Source of the DNA: Acanthopleura granulata
Taxonomy: Eukaryota; Mollusca; Polyplacophora; Chitonida; Chitonidae
DNA: 64,000 nucleotides
Assembly: GCA_016165875.1 (NCBI GenBank)
Contig: JABBOT010000016.1
Span: forward strand, 9,672,063-9,736,062
Reading direction: 5' to 3'
This document shows, piece by piece, positions 13,180-25,570 of this stretch. The notes beneath the pieces were generated by a model. It did no database searches. It had not been told where the DNA came from and saw only the letters and a list, made by a program, of their open reading frames with translations. Position numbers and translations under genes: made by a program. Every line of letters begins with the position of its first letter. The first letter of the stretch is position 1.

Positions 13180-13490
13180 TGTGCTGACTTGTATGTGTTG
13201 TAGTTACTCACTGAGGGGACTACAGTTGGTAAGTGCTGACATGTTTATAAGCACTACAGTGGGTGAGTGACATGTATGTGTAGCTGGATATTCAGAGGCA
13301 CTATAAGCTGGTGAGTGCTGACATGTTTATAAGCACTACAGTGGGTGAGTGACATGTATGTGTAGCTGGATATTCAGAGGCACTATAAGCTGGTGAGTGC
13401 TGACATGTTTATAAGCACTACAGTGGGTGAGTGACATGTATGTGTAGCTGGATATTCAGAGGCACTATAAGCTGGTGAGTGCTGACATGT
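13180..13490. repeat. Minisatellite, period 82 bp, three full copies plus partials
   Basis: Copies start at 13229, 13311, 13393 and 13475 (partial), each step exactly 82 bp and almost identical ('gctgacatgtttataagcac' core). A diverged partial copy precedes it from about 13180. It lies in the probable 3'UTR. Confidence 0.95.
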
Positions 13491-14331
13491 ATATAGCTGT
13501 ACAGAAACGTGACACTGGACACTCTGTTTGGGACTTGTGGTGGCTTATCATGCTGTGTCAGACCGCCACAGCACGGTGTGTGAAGAACTGCAGCAGTTTG
13601 CTTAATCTCATCTCAACCAGAGTGTCTGTGTGCATAGTTTTGAGCAGTGTGACACTGAGCTTTACGTTGTAGTGTAGCATACGACAACTACACACGTCAG
13701 CCTATCCAGCTCTGTTCAGTACACCTGAAAGCTGTATAGGTCACAAGGTCGTGGCAGGGCAGAGGCCATTTCACACAAGAACCCACATGTACCTGCCAAC
13801 TCTTAAATATTCACTGATTATTTTGAATGATTGATCAAAAAGACAAATAGGTACAATTATTGAAATTGAGAGGATTGCTGTGCAAAATGATTATTCTTTT
13901 CTGAATCCAGTTCGGTGGATCAATTTTTTTTGGGGGGGGGGGCAGTTTTTGTCCATGTAATTATGACATATCTTCTTGTGTTTTGGACTGCTCTGTATGT
14001 ATGTTCATTTTTTTAGTATTTCCTAATATGCTTGAATTCAACTGGCATTGAACTGAAAGGTACATAAACGTACCTATCATTACATTGTACGTTGGTAACA
14101 AAGTGGCTCTTTTCTTTGGTGATTTTGTGAAAACATTTTAGATTGAGTTTCGTCACACAGAAGCATTTTTCCGGTGGTTGTTTGAAAACCAAGGAGTTAA
14201 TTGGGTTATGTTGAACCATCATATTTTTATGAAGACTTCTCTGTTTAACTGATTTTTAAGCCATTGTGCTCGCATGGTCTTGAACTTTGCACGTGTTTAG
14301 CCTCGAAAATTCGGTTATTCACATTGAACAC

Positions 14332-14725
14332 CAGTCAATGAGGGATTGAGCGTTACAGGTAATGGAGACAGTCCGTCTTTCCTAGTGGCCACTTGTATGC
14401 GTGACTAACCCCGGTCATTGAGTCATTGAGCGTTACTGGTAATGGAGACAGTCAGTCTTTCCTAGTGGCTACTTGTATGCGTGACTAACCCCGGTCATTG
14501 AGTCATTGAGGGTTACTGATAATGGAGACAGTCAGTCTTTCCTAGTGGCTACTTGTATGCGTGACTTACCCCGGTCATTGAGTCATTGAGCGTTACAGGT
14601 AATGGAGACAGTCGATATTTCCGAGTGACTACTTGTATACGTGACTAACCCCGGTCATTGAGTCATTGAGCATTACTGGTAATGGAGACAGTCGGCATTC
14701 CAGGTGGCTGCTTGTATACGTGGAG
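14332..14725. repeat. Minisatellite, period 80 bp, about five copies
   Basis: The phrase 'cggtcattgagtcattgag' recurs at 14412, 14492, 14572 and 14652, steps of exactly 80 bp, with a diverged first copy from about 14332. The shared core is 'taatggagacagtc'. It lies in the probable 3'UTR. Confidence 0.95.
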
Positions 14726-15592
14726 GTGCACATGTATACGCATATCAGAAAGCTGGTCAGTGAAAACAAGAACAGTAACTTCATCTGAATGTAAGTCATA
14801 CTAAATTACAGAGTGACCTCCCTTGGCAGCCCTCATGGCATGCTGATCAACACCTGATGAATTCAGTAATTAATTGTGACAACAACAGGGTTTCACGGTG
14901 GTGGTTGTTTATGGCTATAAAGAATAGTTTATCTGTATCCTGTGATTCACATTTCAGAGGGAGGTAACTTTAAAGCAGGCATAACATCACAGTGAGGACT
15001 TCCCATGGAGTTTCTTGTCGACTTATGCCCTTACTATGCTAACTTGTTTGTGTAGATAGATAGGGTGGTAATGATTTTAGGGCCTGATTCATTTCATATC
15101 CGCTAATCGGGCTTTACATAATCCTGCGTTCTGATTGATCAAAATTATTTTCACAGTTACCTCCCTTTTTACAGGGAAGCATTTATTGTTTGCAATTGAG
15201 TGTGTTTGATGACCTAACTTAAAATTTGTTACCTTGGATTAAAAAAAATTTAAAAAACAATTTGTAGGTTGGTTTTAAATTTTCAATCCATACTCTTTTA
15301 CCACAAATTGCCCGATACTTCCCCGGTCTTCTCCATAAAGCTCAGTAAATCGTAATTACAAACCATGGCATGTGGTTATACATATATGAAGAGAGTACCC
15401 TTAGCTAAGTGCTACTTAGCACTAATTATGCTGTCACATGAAGTTAGTGACAAATCATGTGAAGTCACATGTTATACGTAACTTGATTTTGTCACCAACA
15501 AACGACCTTTCTCTACCACTGTTCTTCACAGTTGTATAAGAACTGTAATGACAAAAATTCGATGAAATTCTGAGTGATTTTGATACAGGAGC

Positions 15593-15612
15593 TGACCTTG
15601 ACCTTGACCTCA
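15593..15612. promoter_or_regulatory. Three abutting TGACCT half-sites
   Basis: TGACCT occurs three times in a row with no spacer (reverse strand AGGTCA). This is the half-site of nuclear receptors, but similar arrays also occur as dispersed repeats in lophotrochozoan genomes, so function is not implied. Confidence 0.3.
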
Positions 15613-17123
15613 GGGTATCTTGACCCCAAATCTGAACAAACTGACCTCATCACACAGTTCAGGAGAACCCTAACAGACAAACCATTCTGGACATTTGTGT
15701 GTGACAGGCACTGTGGCCTTACTTACTGATAGTTCGGGTTAGGGATTTGGCATTTCTCATTTGAGTGTAGGATTTGTTGTAAGAGTCAACATATGTACAG
15801 TATGTCTGTATGTGTGGGGGTGGGGGGTTGGTGGGGGGGGGGAATGTTGTTTTCATGCTGGTGTTTTGGGCTTCACATATAACTGGCACCCATACATACA
15901 TATTTTAAAATGGTTCGCTTTCAGACTGAGTGCACTGCTTGTACAGCCAGACGCAGTGCGTCTCTGTGGCTCGGCCCAGTTCTTTTCCCACTTAACAGCC
16001 ACAAGGCCTGTACACTGTTCGTACAACGTGACCTGTCCATGTTTGACCTACCATATGTTGTTTTTTTTTTATTGAAAGTGTGATGTGGCAAGAATAGGGT
16101 TTTGCTGTGTGACTTCTTACATGTATTATTCTTACTGTCTCTCTGTATTTATGATATGTAAGACATACATTTTATTTTGTTGTCACTCATTGTACTAGTG
16201 CTTTTGGGGATGTACATATAAGGTAGATGTAATACAAGCTTTTGTTCCCTGTTTGTATGTCAAGGGATAATATCCAGTCAAGCTTACTGCCTTAGATGGC
16301 AGCATCACTTTGATAGTTGTTTGTGGCAGATTTTGGTTTAATGGTACTTCAAGCTGGTCTAAAGTTGTAATAAGTTATTTATATCACTTATTTTAAACTT
16401 TGTATGTATAATTAAATGTCAACCTGGAAGAAATCCAATTCATACACTTGTGCTATCTGCTGTTAATGTACAAAATGATTTTAACTCAAGGAAAGTAAAT
16501 ATCTGTGTAGATTTCGCGACCATGGGTAGTTGGGCACAAGTGAAATCTTGTGGAAGCTCTCTGATAGGTCCCAGTATTCTCTTTAGTCCACGTGAGAAAG
16601 TAATGTGTGCTGCAGGTTTAGTGTGCAGTTAAAGGCCTGCTTTGTGGAATTGCTCGATGGTATTCTCAAGGTCGGTCTATAAACTTCAAAGGCAAGCTAG
16701 ATTTTGGAAATTGTTGAAAATTGTTGAAAATAGACCACAAAGTCCTCAGCTGACTTTGTCTTGTGCTCTTTAGGGTTGGATCACGTCCGGGTATGTTTGG
16801 CCGCATATGGGGTATTTCCAGTCCAGGCAGTGAGCTGGCAGTTGTCGATTGACAGCACTTGTAATGCTATTCATGGAGTATGGCATGAAGTTTATTGGAA
16901 ATGCCCTCCATCAATATCCATGTGTGACATAAAGTTTGACAGATTGTTTCTGCAGGTGAAAATCTGTACGTCACACCGTGAGAAAGATAGTCAGTTACTT
17001 GCCAAAGTTTGGTGCTTTACTCAGAGTATGTTGGGTTTCCTCACACAAAACAGACTGCTGTTGTACAGTACACCTATAAATAACACATTACTGAGTAAAG
17101 CATTAATCTCTGTGAAACAATTA

Positions 17124-17129
17124 AATAAA
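17124..17129 (+). terminator. Candidate polyadenylation signal AATAAA
   Basis: First canonical AATAAA downstream of the receptor stop codon, about 4.3 kb away. A second AATAAA lies at 17899-17904. Confidence 0.4.
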
Positions 17130-17150
17130 TGTATTCTTGCTTTTGACTGA

Positions 17151-20100
17151 AAATTTGCAATTTGAGACGTTTTGTTTGAGAACTTTGAGCCAGCTGCTTT
17201 GTGTGTGGTTTTTAAAATATATTCATGTAAATGTGCTATATTTGTATGGTCTTTGACTGTGATAATAGCTCTAGTTTTAAAGTATGCTATGCATCGTTGT
17301 TGTTGTCCTTCTTGCTGTTGCAGTGTGGCGTTCATTACCCTCGTCATTCATACTGTAAATTGGTTTTGTCTGGCAGTATTTTGGCACATGACTTTGACCT
17401 ACGGGATTTTGTGACAAAATGACACATAAATATTTTGGCACACCTTGTAGGCATGTTGTGTTTAGAATCAGTATGCCTATCAGATATTTTATCCACAGCG
17501 AAAATGGAGCATTTATAAAAATGAAATACATCAGCTGTAATTTGATGCCTGCTGTAATCTGCTGTAAAGGAGAAATCATCGCGATATGACTGTTACTATG
17601 TGGAATGGGGAGAACTAGATAAAATTGGTGGTTTTCATGTCGATATCATAGTAAAAGTCCAAACATAGAATGCAACCAAGTTGCAAATTATTCATGTTTG
17701 CTCCACAGGTTTAATATGTTGTGCTTAGCGTCTGTCATGGTTAATTATGCTACCGCTCGAAGTCATTCTGTCGGCTTTTTGGGTGAACCATTAATTTTGG
17801 TTAAATCATACAGACAGGTTTGTTCCCATAGTCGATACCGATAGGTACAGAAACGACACATCATTACAGGCATTCTTTTCCCAGAAATTATTGTTCTAAA
17901 TAAACATCATTTTTGAATGTACAGCCACAATGGTTTGTGTGTGTGTGTGTGGGGGGGGGGAGGCAGTATGTAGTAAAGAGCAATGACCTTCTCTTCCACC
18001 CATGACAGTACTTCACACATTTTGCCTGATTCTGAGGGTTCTTTTGATCAATTGGAAGTTTTAGAATGTTCTGAAGTTTGTCTTGAATGTCGGTTGATGT
18101 CCTAATTGGCAATATGTAAGGTTCACTTCCCCAAAAGTGATGTTCATGACATTTACTTGCCTCTCAAAATACACTCTTTTTTTTTTTGAGGAGAAATTTT
18201 AGGTCAGTAAACTAAGCATGTCAGGGGGCCACAACATGACTGAGATATTGCCAATGGGAATTCCCCCACCATTCATTCATTCATTCATTCATTCATTCAT
18301 TATGCTGGCAAAACCAGGATATGGTGAATCTTGTGTGCCAAAATGCTGCTGGAGTCAACGTCAAAGATTCGGTCATCCATCATAATCGTGCTGCTAGTAG
18401 TGAGGGATTCTTGGTGCATAAAGACTTACAGAAAGCAATTTTTTATTTGCCGCTTGCGAATGCAATGAAGGGACATTGATCTGCATCTGACCTTGCCAGT
18501 GCGGTAGAGTGTGTGTGAGGTAATGTTGTGAGAAAGATGTAAAAAAACAAACATGTTTTTATCGCAATGATTACGACCTCGTTCAGTTTTTTTATCACAG
18601 TTTCTTAATTCTGTCCATTTTTTTTTTCAGATTTTCACATTACTTGGTAAATTTCCGACTGTTACATTGTCTGCAAGATTTCTCGCAAGCGAATCTGTGA
18701 AATTCGGAACACACTTTTGTAACTCAGTGTTGATAACCCGATCAGATTTACAGGATAAACAATACTTGAAAGTTTTATATTGTGTTTCCACGTTGTGCAG
18801 GTTTTTATAAATTTTTCTTGGGTTTGGAGTCTCTCGGTGTTCTCATAGCTACAGAAAGAAGGAGTTGCGAGTTACAATTGTCTTAGTGAGGTTTAACACC
18901 CAAATTGCTGACTGGATTAAGGGAAACAGTCTTTAATTGAACTGTCCACTTGATTCTTGCTGCACACAAGCTGTCCAGCCTGCAACATTGTAAGTTTTCT
19001 TTGCTGAGATGACCTCTGTTTCTTATTGAGGCATGTCGATTCCAGGGCCGAAACGTGACTGACCAGTGCTCTCTTATGGCACACCGTTACCATGTTACTA
19101 GTTTGCCCACAAATCGTCATCGCAATGGCAGGAATGAACAATAGACTACACAACTTGGACCTGAGATATTTAAGGCGGGATAGGTTTCTCATTGAACTGA
19201 GTATGTATCGTGTTCTTGGCGTTAGCACTACATGCGCATTCGTGTAGGGTTGACACAAACCCATGAAACGAAAGAATATCGCACTTTGTCGTCACCCCTG
19301 TCCTCTTTAATATCTTATGTACATAGATGTATATGTAAATTAAAGAATGCTGGACTTGGTCAGTTTTCAGTTGACATGTAATATGACTGCTGTACATACA
19401 GGTGACTGTGTACAGCCATGAACTGAATGCTAGTGATTGCATGATGGACAGCGCAAGCCCTCCAAACCGTTATTAATCTGTTTATAGCGCTAGTGTGTTA
19501 CACTGTTTTGTGCATCAGCCAAGGGCTCGGGCTGGCTAAATGGATGGGAAGCTGTCTTACATACTTTTTGTAAGTCCATTTTTTGTTGTTGTTGAGAAGA
19601 ATGTCTTTGGTTATATACTTGTAAATCTCTTTCGAGCTCTCTACGAGAACCGATGTCAATGTGGTTAAAAAGTGCAGTGAAAGTTAGCCATGTTTTCTAC
19701 AAAGATTACTTCAGTCTGGTTTTATAAAGTGGTTATAAAGTTTTATAAAGTTGCGGGCCTGCACACCAACAGAGTTGTAAAATCAAATCGGAGTGTGGCT
19801 GGTTTAACTGTAGATTTTAACAGGTAAACTGGACCACGGTCATATTAATGAAAACATTCTTGAGTACTGCAAAATGACGTAGTTAGGAAAGTGAACTCCC
19901 AATCTGTGTTTCTGTGAACCTCTAAGCGATTAACCTGGAAAATGAGAGATAATTCAGTTAGTAAAAAATCTCATCTAACAGGTATTTTCCAGAGTTCTTA
20001 TCTTGTATTTCATTTTTTTTTTTTTTTTGTATGCAAGTGCATGATCTTGTTTTTTGTTTTCCAAATGATGACATTAGTTTACAGTACTTGAGAAAACTCC

Positions 20101-22070
20101 CTTCATGACGAAATGACTCATTTTGCCTGATTGTAGAAGCTATTTTGACGGTAGAAATTTTTTTTTCTTCAGTTTCTTGCTTTGGACGATAGGATGATAT
20201 CCTACATGGGAAATGTACGTGCAAGTTTTGGCACCTTGAGTAATACCTCATGAACTTACTTCTCAGAGATGCATTTTCTGGGGACAGATTTTTACATTGC
20301 CTACAGCCAGTGTGAACACTAACATCCTAGTGAATGGTAGTCAGGCTTCTGTACCATTGAATGCTCCATCCTAATATGAATATCATTGACGGTAGAGCTG
20401 GTATTTCGAAAATGTTACCAGTTATTGTATCTAGTTGTATACTTGTTTTAACAGTGGGTTGCTTTTTACTGTGTTTGGTAAGTTCAGAGATAGTCTTGTT
20501 TGCGACAGTCTGTACCGTTTATTTGACCGTGTACAGTGTACATCTGCCATGTAGGAAACATGTTTGTTCGACCTGCAGGTATACTTTGCAGGCCTCCAGT
20601 TAGCTCTTACTCTCAGATACAAACATTCTTATCTTGGCTTATCCCAACAAATGTCGGTTGTAGGTGAAAGTTCAAATGTCCTGTTGTTGTCAAAACAATT
20701 CTTACATGTCACCAGAGCCGACGTTGACCCTAGAGTTGTTTTTGGCGTACATGTCTGTAGATCATGTTATCTGGTCATGGAACATCCGCTTTAGATCAAG
20801 TGGTTTTACCATGTTGTCCATGTTATAAATCATGAGACAAAAGTCTTGAGTCATACCACTTTCACCAAAGGGGTGTATGGATATCAGCTACCTATTTTCA
20901 GGCAGATGCACCTGTGCCCAATTTTCTCTCCTTATTAATTATTATTATTATTATTATTCTGTCTTTTCCTCAAGTGGATAGCCTATTAAAAGTGAACCTT
21001 GCAGAACTGTCTTATAATTTGCGTGGTAAGGTTTTTTTTTTTTGTCTTTTTTGTCAATGTGCAAATGTGTGTTACCTAGATTAAATCCCTGTGCACACCA
21101 GATTGTTTTCTGGCAGTACCACAAACTACATGTATTACCAAGGCAGGGATTTCTAAACATCGGAAGAAAATCGAACTTTTAAGTGCTTGTACTACACTGT
21201 ATATCGTACGGTTTGAAGTTGAAAATCACTTGAAATTGTGTACCTCCAACTCCTCAGATCTAAGATACAACTGCTGACTTTTCTTCTGGTCTTCTGGTTA
21301 GCAATATAACATGTACATAGAAATCATAATTTATCAACATGAACATTTCTGTAAGAATCAGTGTTGGGCACCCAGTTTTATTCTGCACTTTTCTGTGAAA
21401 AATTTAATCTTTAATTATTCAATTTCTCTTAAAATCAGTGTCTGCAATCCAGTTTATTCTGCCTTTTTTGTGAGAAAAAATTGATGTTTAATTTTTTTAC
21501 TTTTCTCTAAAAGACATCAATGTTCATAACCCTATTTCTTCTGATTTTATTTTGTACGAAAAAATTTGATATTTAATTTTTGTTTCATCTGTGCTATGTA
21601 AAAGTTGTGTGAAGTTTATGAGTTTGATTGCTGTAGTGGCCTTTGGATATGGCTGATGTTCTGTCAATGCTATAGCGTGTGACCTTTTCATTTATTACAT
21701 TTATTATATTATGTGTACAAAATGATCATGTATCTATTTCCTTGTTGATTTTATCACTGATATAAAAATTAATAATATTGATACACTGTGCTTTACATAC
21801 TTGTCCCTTATTAAGCTTTTAAAGCTTGCAGGCTATACTGGGGGCTTTGTTATTGAGATCAATTGTCCATCATGCTTTGTTTAATGTTTTTATTGTGGTA
21901 TGACATACCGCAGTCGAGCCGACATTAACTGTATTAAAATATGGTTAAACTCTAACTTGTGTTTTCTTCGTATCTCTGGTGATAAACAAAAGATTCTCTG
22001 GTGAAATTTATTTAATTTATTTATTTATTTAATTCATCGAGTTTGGAGGCTGCTTCTTACAACGTTTATA
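17151..22070. other. Intergenic, no gene recognised
   Basis: AT-rich. Contains a TG/G tract near 17937-17962, an ATTC microsatellite at 18270-18302, a T-run near 20015 and an ATT microsatellite near 20935-20958. Short open frames on both strands lack domains or splice context. Confidence 0.5.
18270..18302. repeat. (ATTC)n microsatellite
   Basis: About eight uninterrupted ATTC units. Confidence 0.95.
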
Positions 22071-22338
22071 GGGGCCTCCGTGGCCGAGGAGGTAAGTGAT
22101 CCAGCGCAGCGTAATGACCCAGTGCCTCTCACCAATGCGGTCGTTGTGAGTTCAAGTCCAGCTCTTGTTGGCTTCCTGTCCCGCCCAACGTGGGAAGGTT
22201 CGCTAACAGCTTGCGAATGGTTGTGGGTTTCCTCCGGGCTCTTCCCGGGCTCCTCACACCATAATACTGGCCGCCCTCGAATAATTGAAACAATCTAAAG
22301 TACGGCGTAAAACACCAATAAAATAAATAAATGAATAA
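22071..22338 (+). mobile_element. tRNA-derived SINE (family 1), full length
   Basis: Head 'ggggcctccgtggccgag', B-box-like 'gagttcaagtcc', body 'gtgggtttcctccgggctct', tail 'taaagtacggcgtaaaacac' and AAATAAATAAAT. Inserted next to a TTTA-rich stretch at 22003-22034. Confidence 0.9.
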
Positions 22339-22339
22339 G

Positions 22340-25300
22340 ACGTTTGGATGGTAGAAGATCTGGATAAGTGTTTTTTCAGTTCGAACCCTCAAACACTGCA
22401 GTTTGTTTACATACAGATATATACCATCAAAGCAAAATAATCCTTCTGTATCATTCTTTCAATAGCAGAGGATGTCCCTCTTGCCTTCATACTTGAGTCT
22501 TGCATATTCAGTGAGTAATTCGAGTTCGGTTGAATAACACATGTAACATGTTTCGACCAATGAAATGCCGGAGGGAAGGCAAATTTGTGAAGAAGATTTG
22601 TGCCCGGTTTTTAGTGTCAATGCTTGACTATCTATCCGTATACCACACACCAATCTGAAGGCAAATTATCAAGGAAAACAGCTATACATATGTTATGTGG
22701 AAAGGATGTGTGGTTAAAGAGCTATAGGGGATGGAAGGGAGAGAGTACCCCAACGACCAAGCACTCGCCATTCACTAATACCGCAGTCTTCTGTCTGACG
22801 TCTGTATGCGAAATATTAAGTACGCATATAGATGCAGATTGTGTCGGACTACACTCAAACCATCATAAATTGGGTGCTGGAGTAAGGCGCCAAATTGCTG
22901 AGGAAACAGACAGGAAAGGAAACGGAAGGTAGGTCTGCCTCCGCAAGTGAAACAGACTCAGTATGGAGCAACCTTTACTGACTTCAGGGACATGGTCGCC
23001 CAAATAGTGTATAAATAGGGTATTTTTGTATTATTACAGAATGAAATGACTATTAGGTATTTTATTCATTAGGTATTTTTAATCCCACTACCAGCCTTGT
23101 ACTTTAAGTGAATGTTTACTTAACTAAAACTGAGATCTCTAAAGTCTAGAGATGTAATTGGTGGTAAGATATCACAAAACTAGGTGAGTGCAAATGTTGC
23201 TGTTGTGGCGGTGTTAAACGCCGAACAGACGCATGTTTCTGACTCGTAGTTTAATAAGTGAATTACCGGTAACCTTTTCTCATTGATCTTTAAGCTGCTA
23301 TACTCTGCATGTATCTATGTGTATCAAAATTCGAAATTACTCGAGTTCGTGTAGCCAATATCGACTGATCCCGAAAGCCTGCATAGATGCTTTTGATTGA
23401 ACATTGATGAGACAAAATGGCCTCCCTCTCTGTGTTGAATTCGAATAACGGCATGACTCTCTGCGCTCGTATAAGCTACATACTCAATGAATATTTTTGA
23501 TTTCAACCTGACTGATTTACTTTATGAACAAACTTCAAAACTTCGTTGAGACGTCGCAATGATAATTTGCGTAAAATTCCAAATTTTGAGCGACCATGTC
23601 TCTGTAAGTCAAATGCACCCCTTGCAACTAGATGAGAAATCTTCCCCAAGTGTTGCCGGAGTGAGGTGTAATTTTTTTCTTGCGAAATAAGTTAGAAATT
23701 CAACTTAGATCCAAAGTAAAATTTCTATGCAATAAATCTTTGAAAATTTGGAGTGGTGTGATTCATACTTTTTGTTTTATCAGACGCCAAAAGTCAGGTC
23801 AGAAGCAGATTTCGCTGTTATAGGCCGCTTTACTGAGGGAACTCCCATCACAATGATAATATGATTACGTGAACCAAAATCATTTGTGCGTCTACTTTGA
23901 AGTCAAACTGGATAGTTCTAATCTGTTGCGAAGTATCATGTTGGTTCATGCAATCATATTTTTTGTAAATCGCAGAAAAAAATGAGATATTTTCTAAGGC
24001 CATGCACCGGAACTGCATATACCCCATAATAGTTCATGATTTGTAGACCGTTGTTCCACTTAGTACAGCGGTAACTCGCTCTGCTTTGAATCCAGCAGAT
24101 ACTAGAGTTACCAGCAGATACGTAGGAGTTCGAGTCCTATATCTGTTCTTCATGTTCTGTATAAGTTCTTTATGATTTTAGTAACTTAAATGGCGGAGAA
24201 AATGATTAAGCCAGGCAAGAGACAAGTCATTTTTGTTTACGTTTTGCAAAGCTATATATTAGATATGTTTCCAGCTACCGGTACACCTATAATTAATGTG
24301 CATGAATGAAATATGGTACAAACATCCAAGGAAAGCTCAGTGAAGTCAAAATTATAGTGGTGTCCACGTTATCAGTCGACTCGTCACACGTTATAGGTGT
24401 CAGCGTATCGAATAGTTACATATGGAGAAAGGCAGCTGCGTTCTTTTTATCAGCTCACCTTAATAAATACCCGGCAAAGTCCGAGACAAAACTTATTTAT
24501 ATCCAATTTCTTACAGATTTGACTGGAAGAGATTTTGCTGGACAATTTATTGTGTCAAAAGAACAGGGTGGACGCTCATGGTTAGTAACGAGCACTTTTT
24601 TTGTACTGTTTTGACAGCTTATATAACAGCTTCAACCACATACCGGGGAAGCCCTTGTGTCATTCTGCAGTAGATACTGTATGTCACTGTGAGCAGGTTG
24701 ACAATCAGCCTGGTGGACATGGGGACGATTGCCCATCCAGTTACAAGGCGTCCTTTAAAACCTTGTGACAATGCGTAATTCTGGTACTCGAAGTTCAAAT
24801 TTTAATACATTTATCACCAGAATGCCTTTTTGAGGTCATCAAAATTTTAGTATCGAGGGCCCTAAAACAAACTCCAGTCTGATATTTCAAATGTTCAGAG
24901 GTGGTTTTGTGGGTTCTGTCCCCGCACTAGAAAACTGACTTAAAACTGCCGCCATTTCCAAACGACACGCATTAGTGTTAAGTTAAGATTAGTATTAAGT
25001 GATATTCAAACAGCGAAATGGTCAGCCAAAACCGTATTTAATAGAAATAACTGTACATACAGATGCTCTCTGTTGCGTGGTACACATTTGATTTATGTGC
25101 TAAATATAGTTGCCATAGTTGTTGTTGATCGCTGTTGATGATCACTGATATCGTCATGAGTAAGCTAGTTAGGAACCAAAAGTAGACCAAAAAAAGTAGT
25201 AGTACAAAAGTAGTTGGCAAAGAGGCTCACGAGCCCAACCATGGAGCCTTGACCAACCAGGAGCCTCTCCGTTTCCCAACAAGGGTCGCCGATATGCAGA

Positions 25301-25570
25301 AAATAGCTAAATCATTAGCTGTTCCTCTTTAATCAAAGGCGCTAATGCATATATACACTTCTTTATCCAAGACAGGACAAAAGGAAAGTGTATTATACTG
25401 AATGAATTGCCATGGAGTATGACCTAATAAGCTGTATTTACACGTTTTAACCTATACAGCCATCTTGTTACGTTACAAAAAGAAGAAACACGCTCCAGAG
25501 GTTCCGAGCTCTCAGTCAGCAAAATCCGTAGCAATGAAGATTGGTTGCATTCAAGCCGAAAGTAAAGATT
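22340..25570. other. Intergenic / 3' flank of the - strand cystine-knot gene
   Basis: No supported exon or RNA gene. A short tRNA-like stretch near 24050-24150 was considered and not accepted. The 3'UTR of the - strand gene must lie in the right part, but no convincing poly(A) signal was fixed. Confidence 0.4.

Larger units (their letters stand above)
12818..17150 (+). other. Probable long 3'UTR of the TGF-beta type I receptor
   Basis: No coding exon is recognisable after the stop at 12815-12817. The first clear AATAAA downstream is at 17124-17129 (inside ATTAAATAAA, 17120-17129); a lone ATTAAA sits at 16411. The segment holds two minisatellites (13180-13490, 14332-14725), an 11-G run at 13932-13942 and a G-rich patch near 15815-15842. 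The extent is an inference from the signal, not from transcript data. Confidence 0.45.

Noticed and set aside
8962..14725. CRISPR-like arrays
   Set aside because: The repeats are head-to-tail minisatellites without unique spacers, in eukaryotic DNA.
22071..22160. SINE head as a functional tRNA gene
   Set aside because: It is followed directly by the SINE body and tail and the stems are imperfect.
24050..24150. tRNA-like stretch ('gttcgagtcc' B-box)
   Set aside because: No consistent cloverleaf or A-box spacing; probably a worn SINE head.
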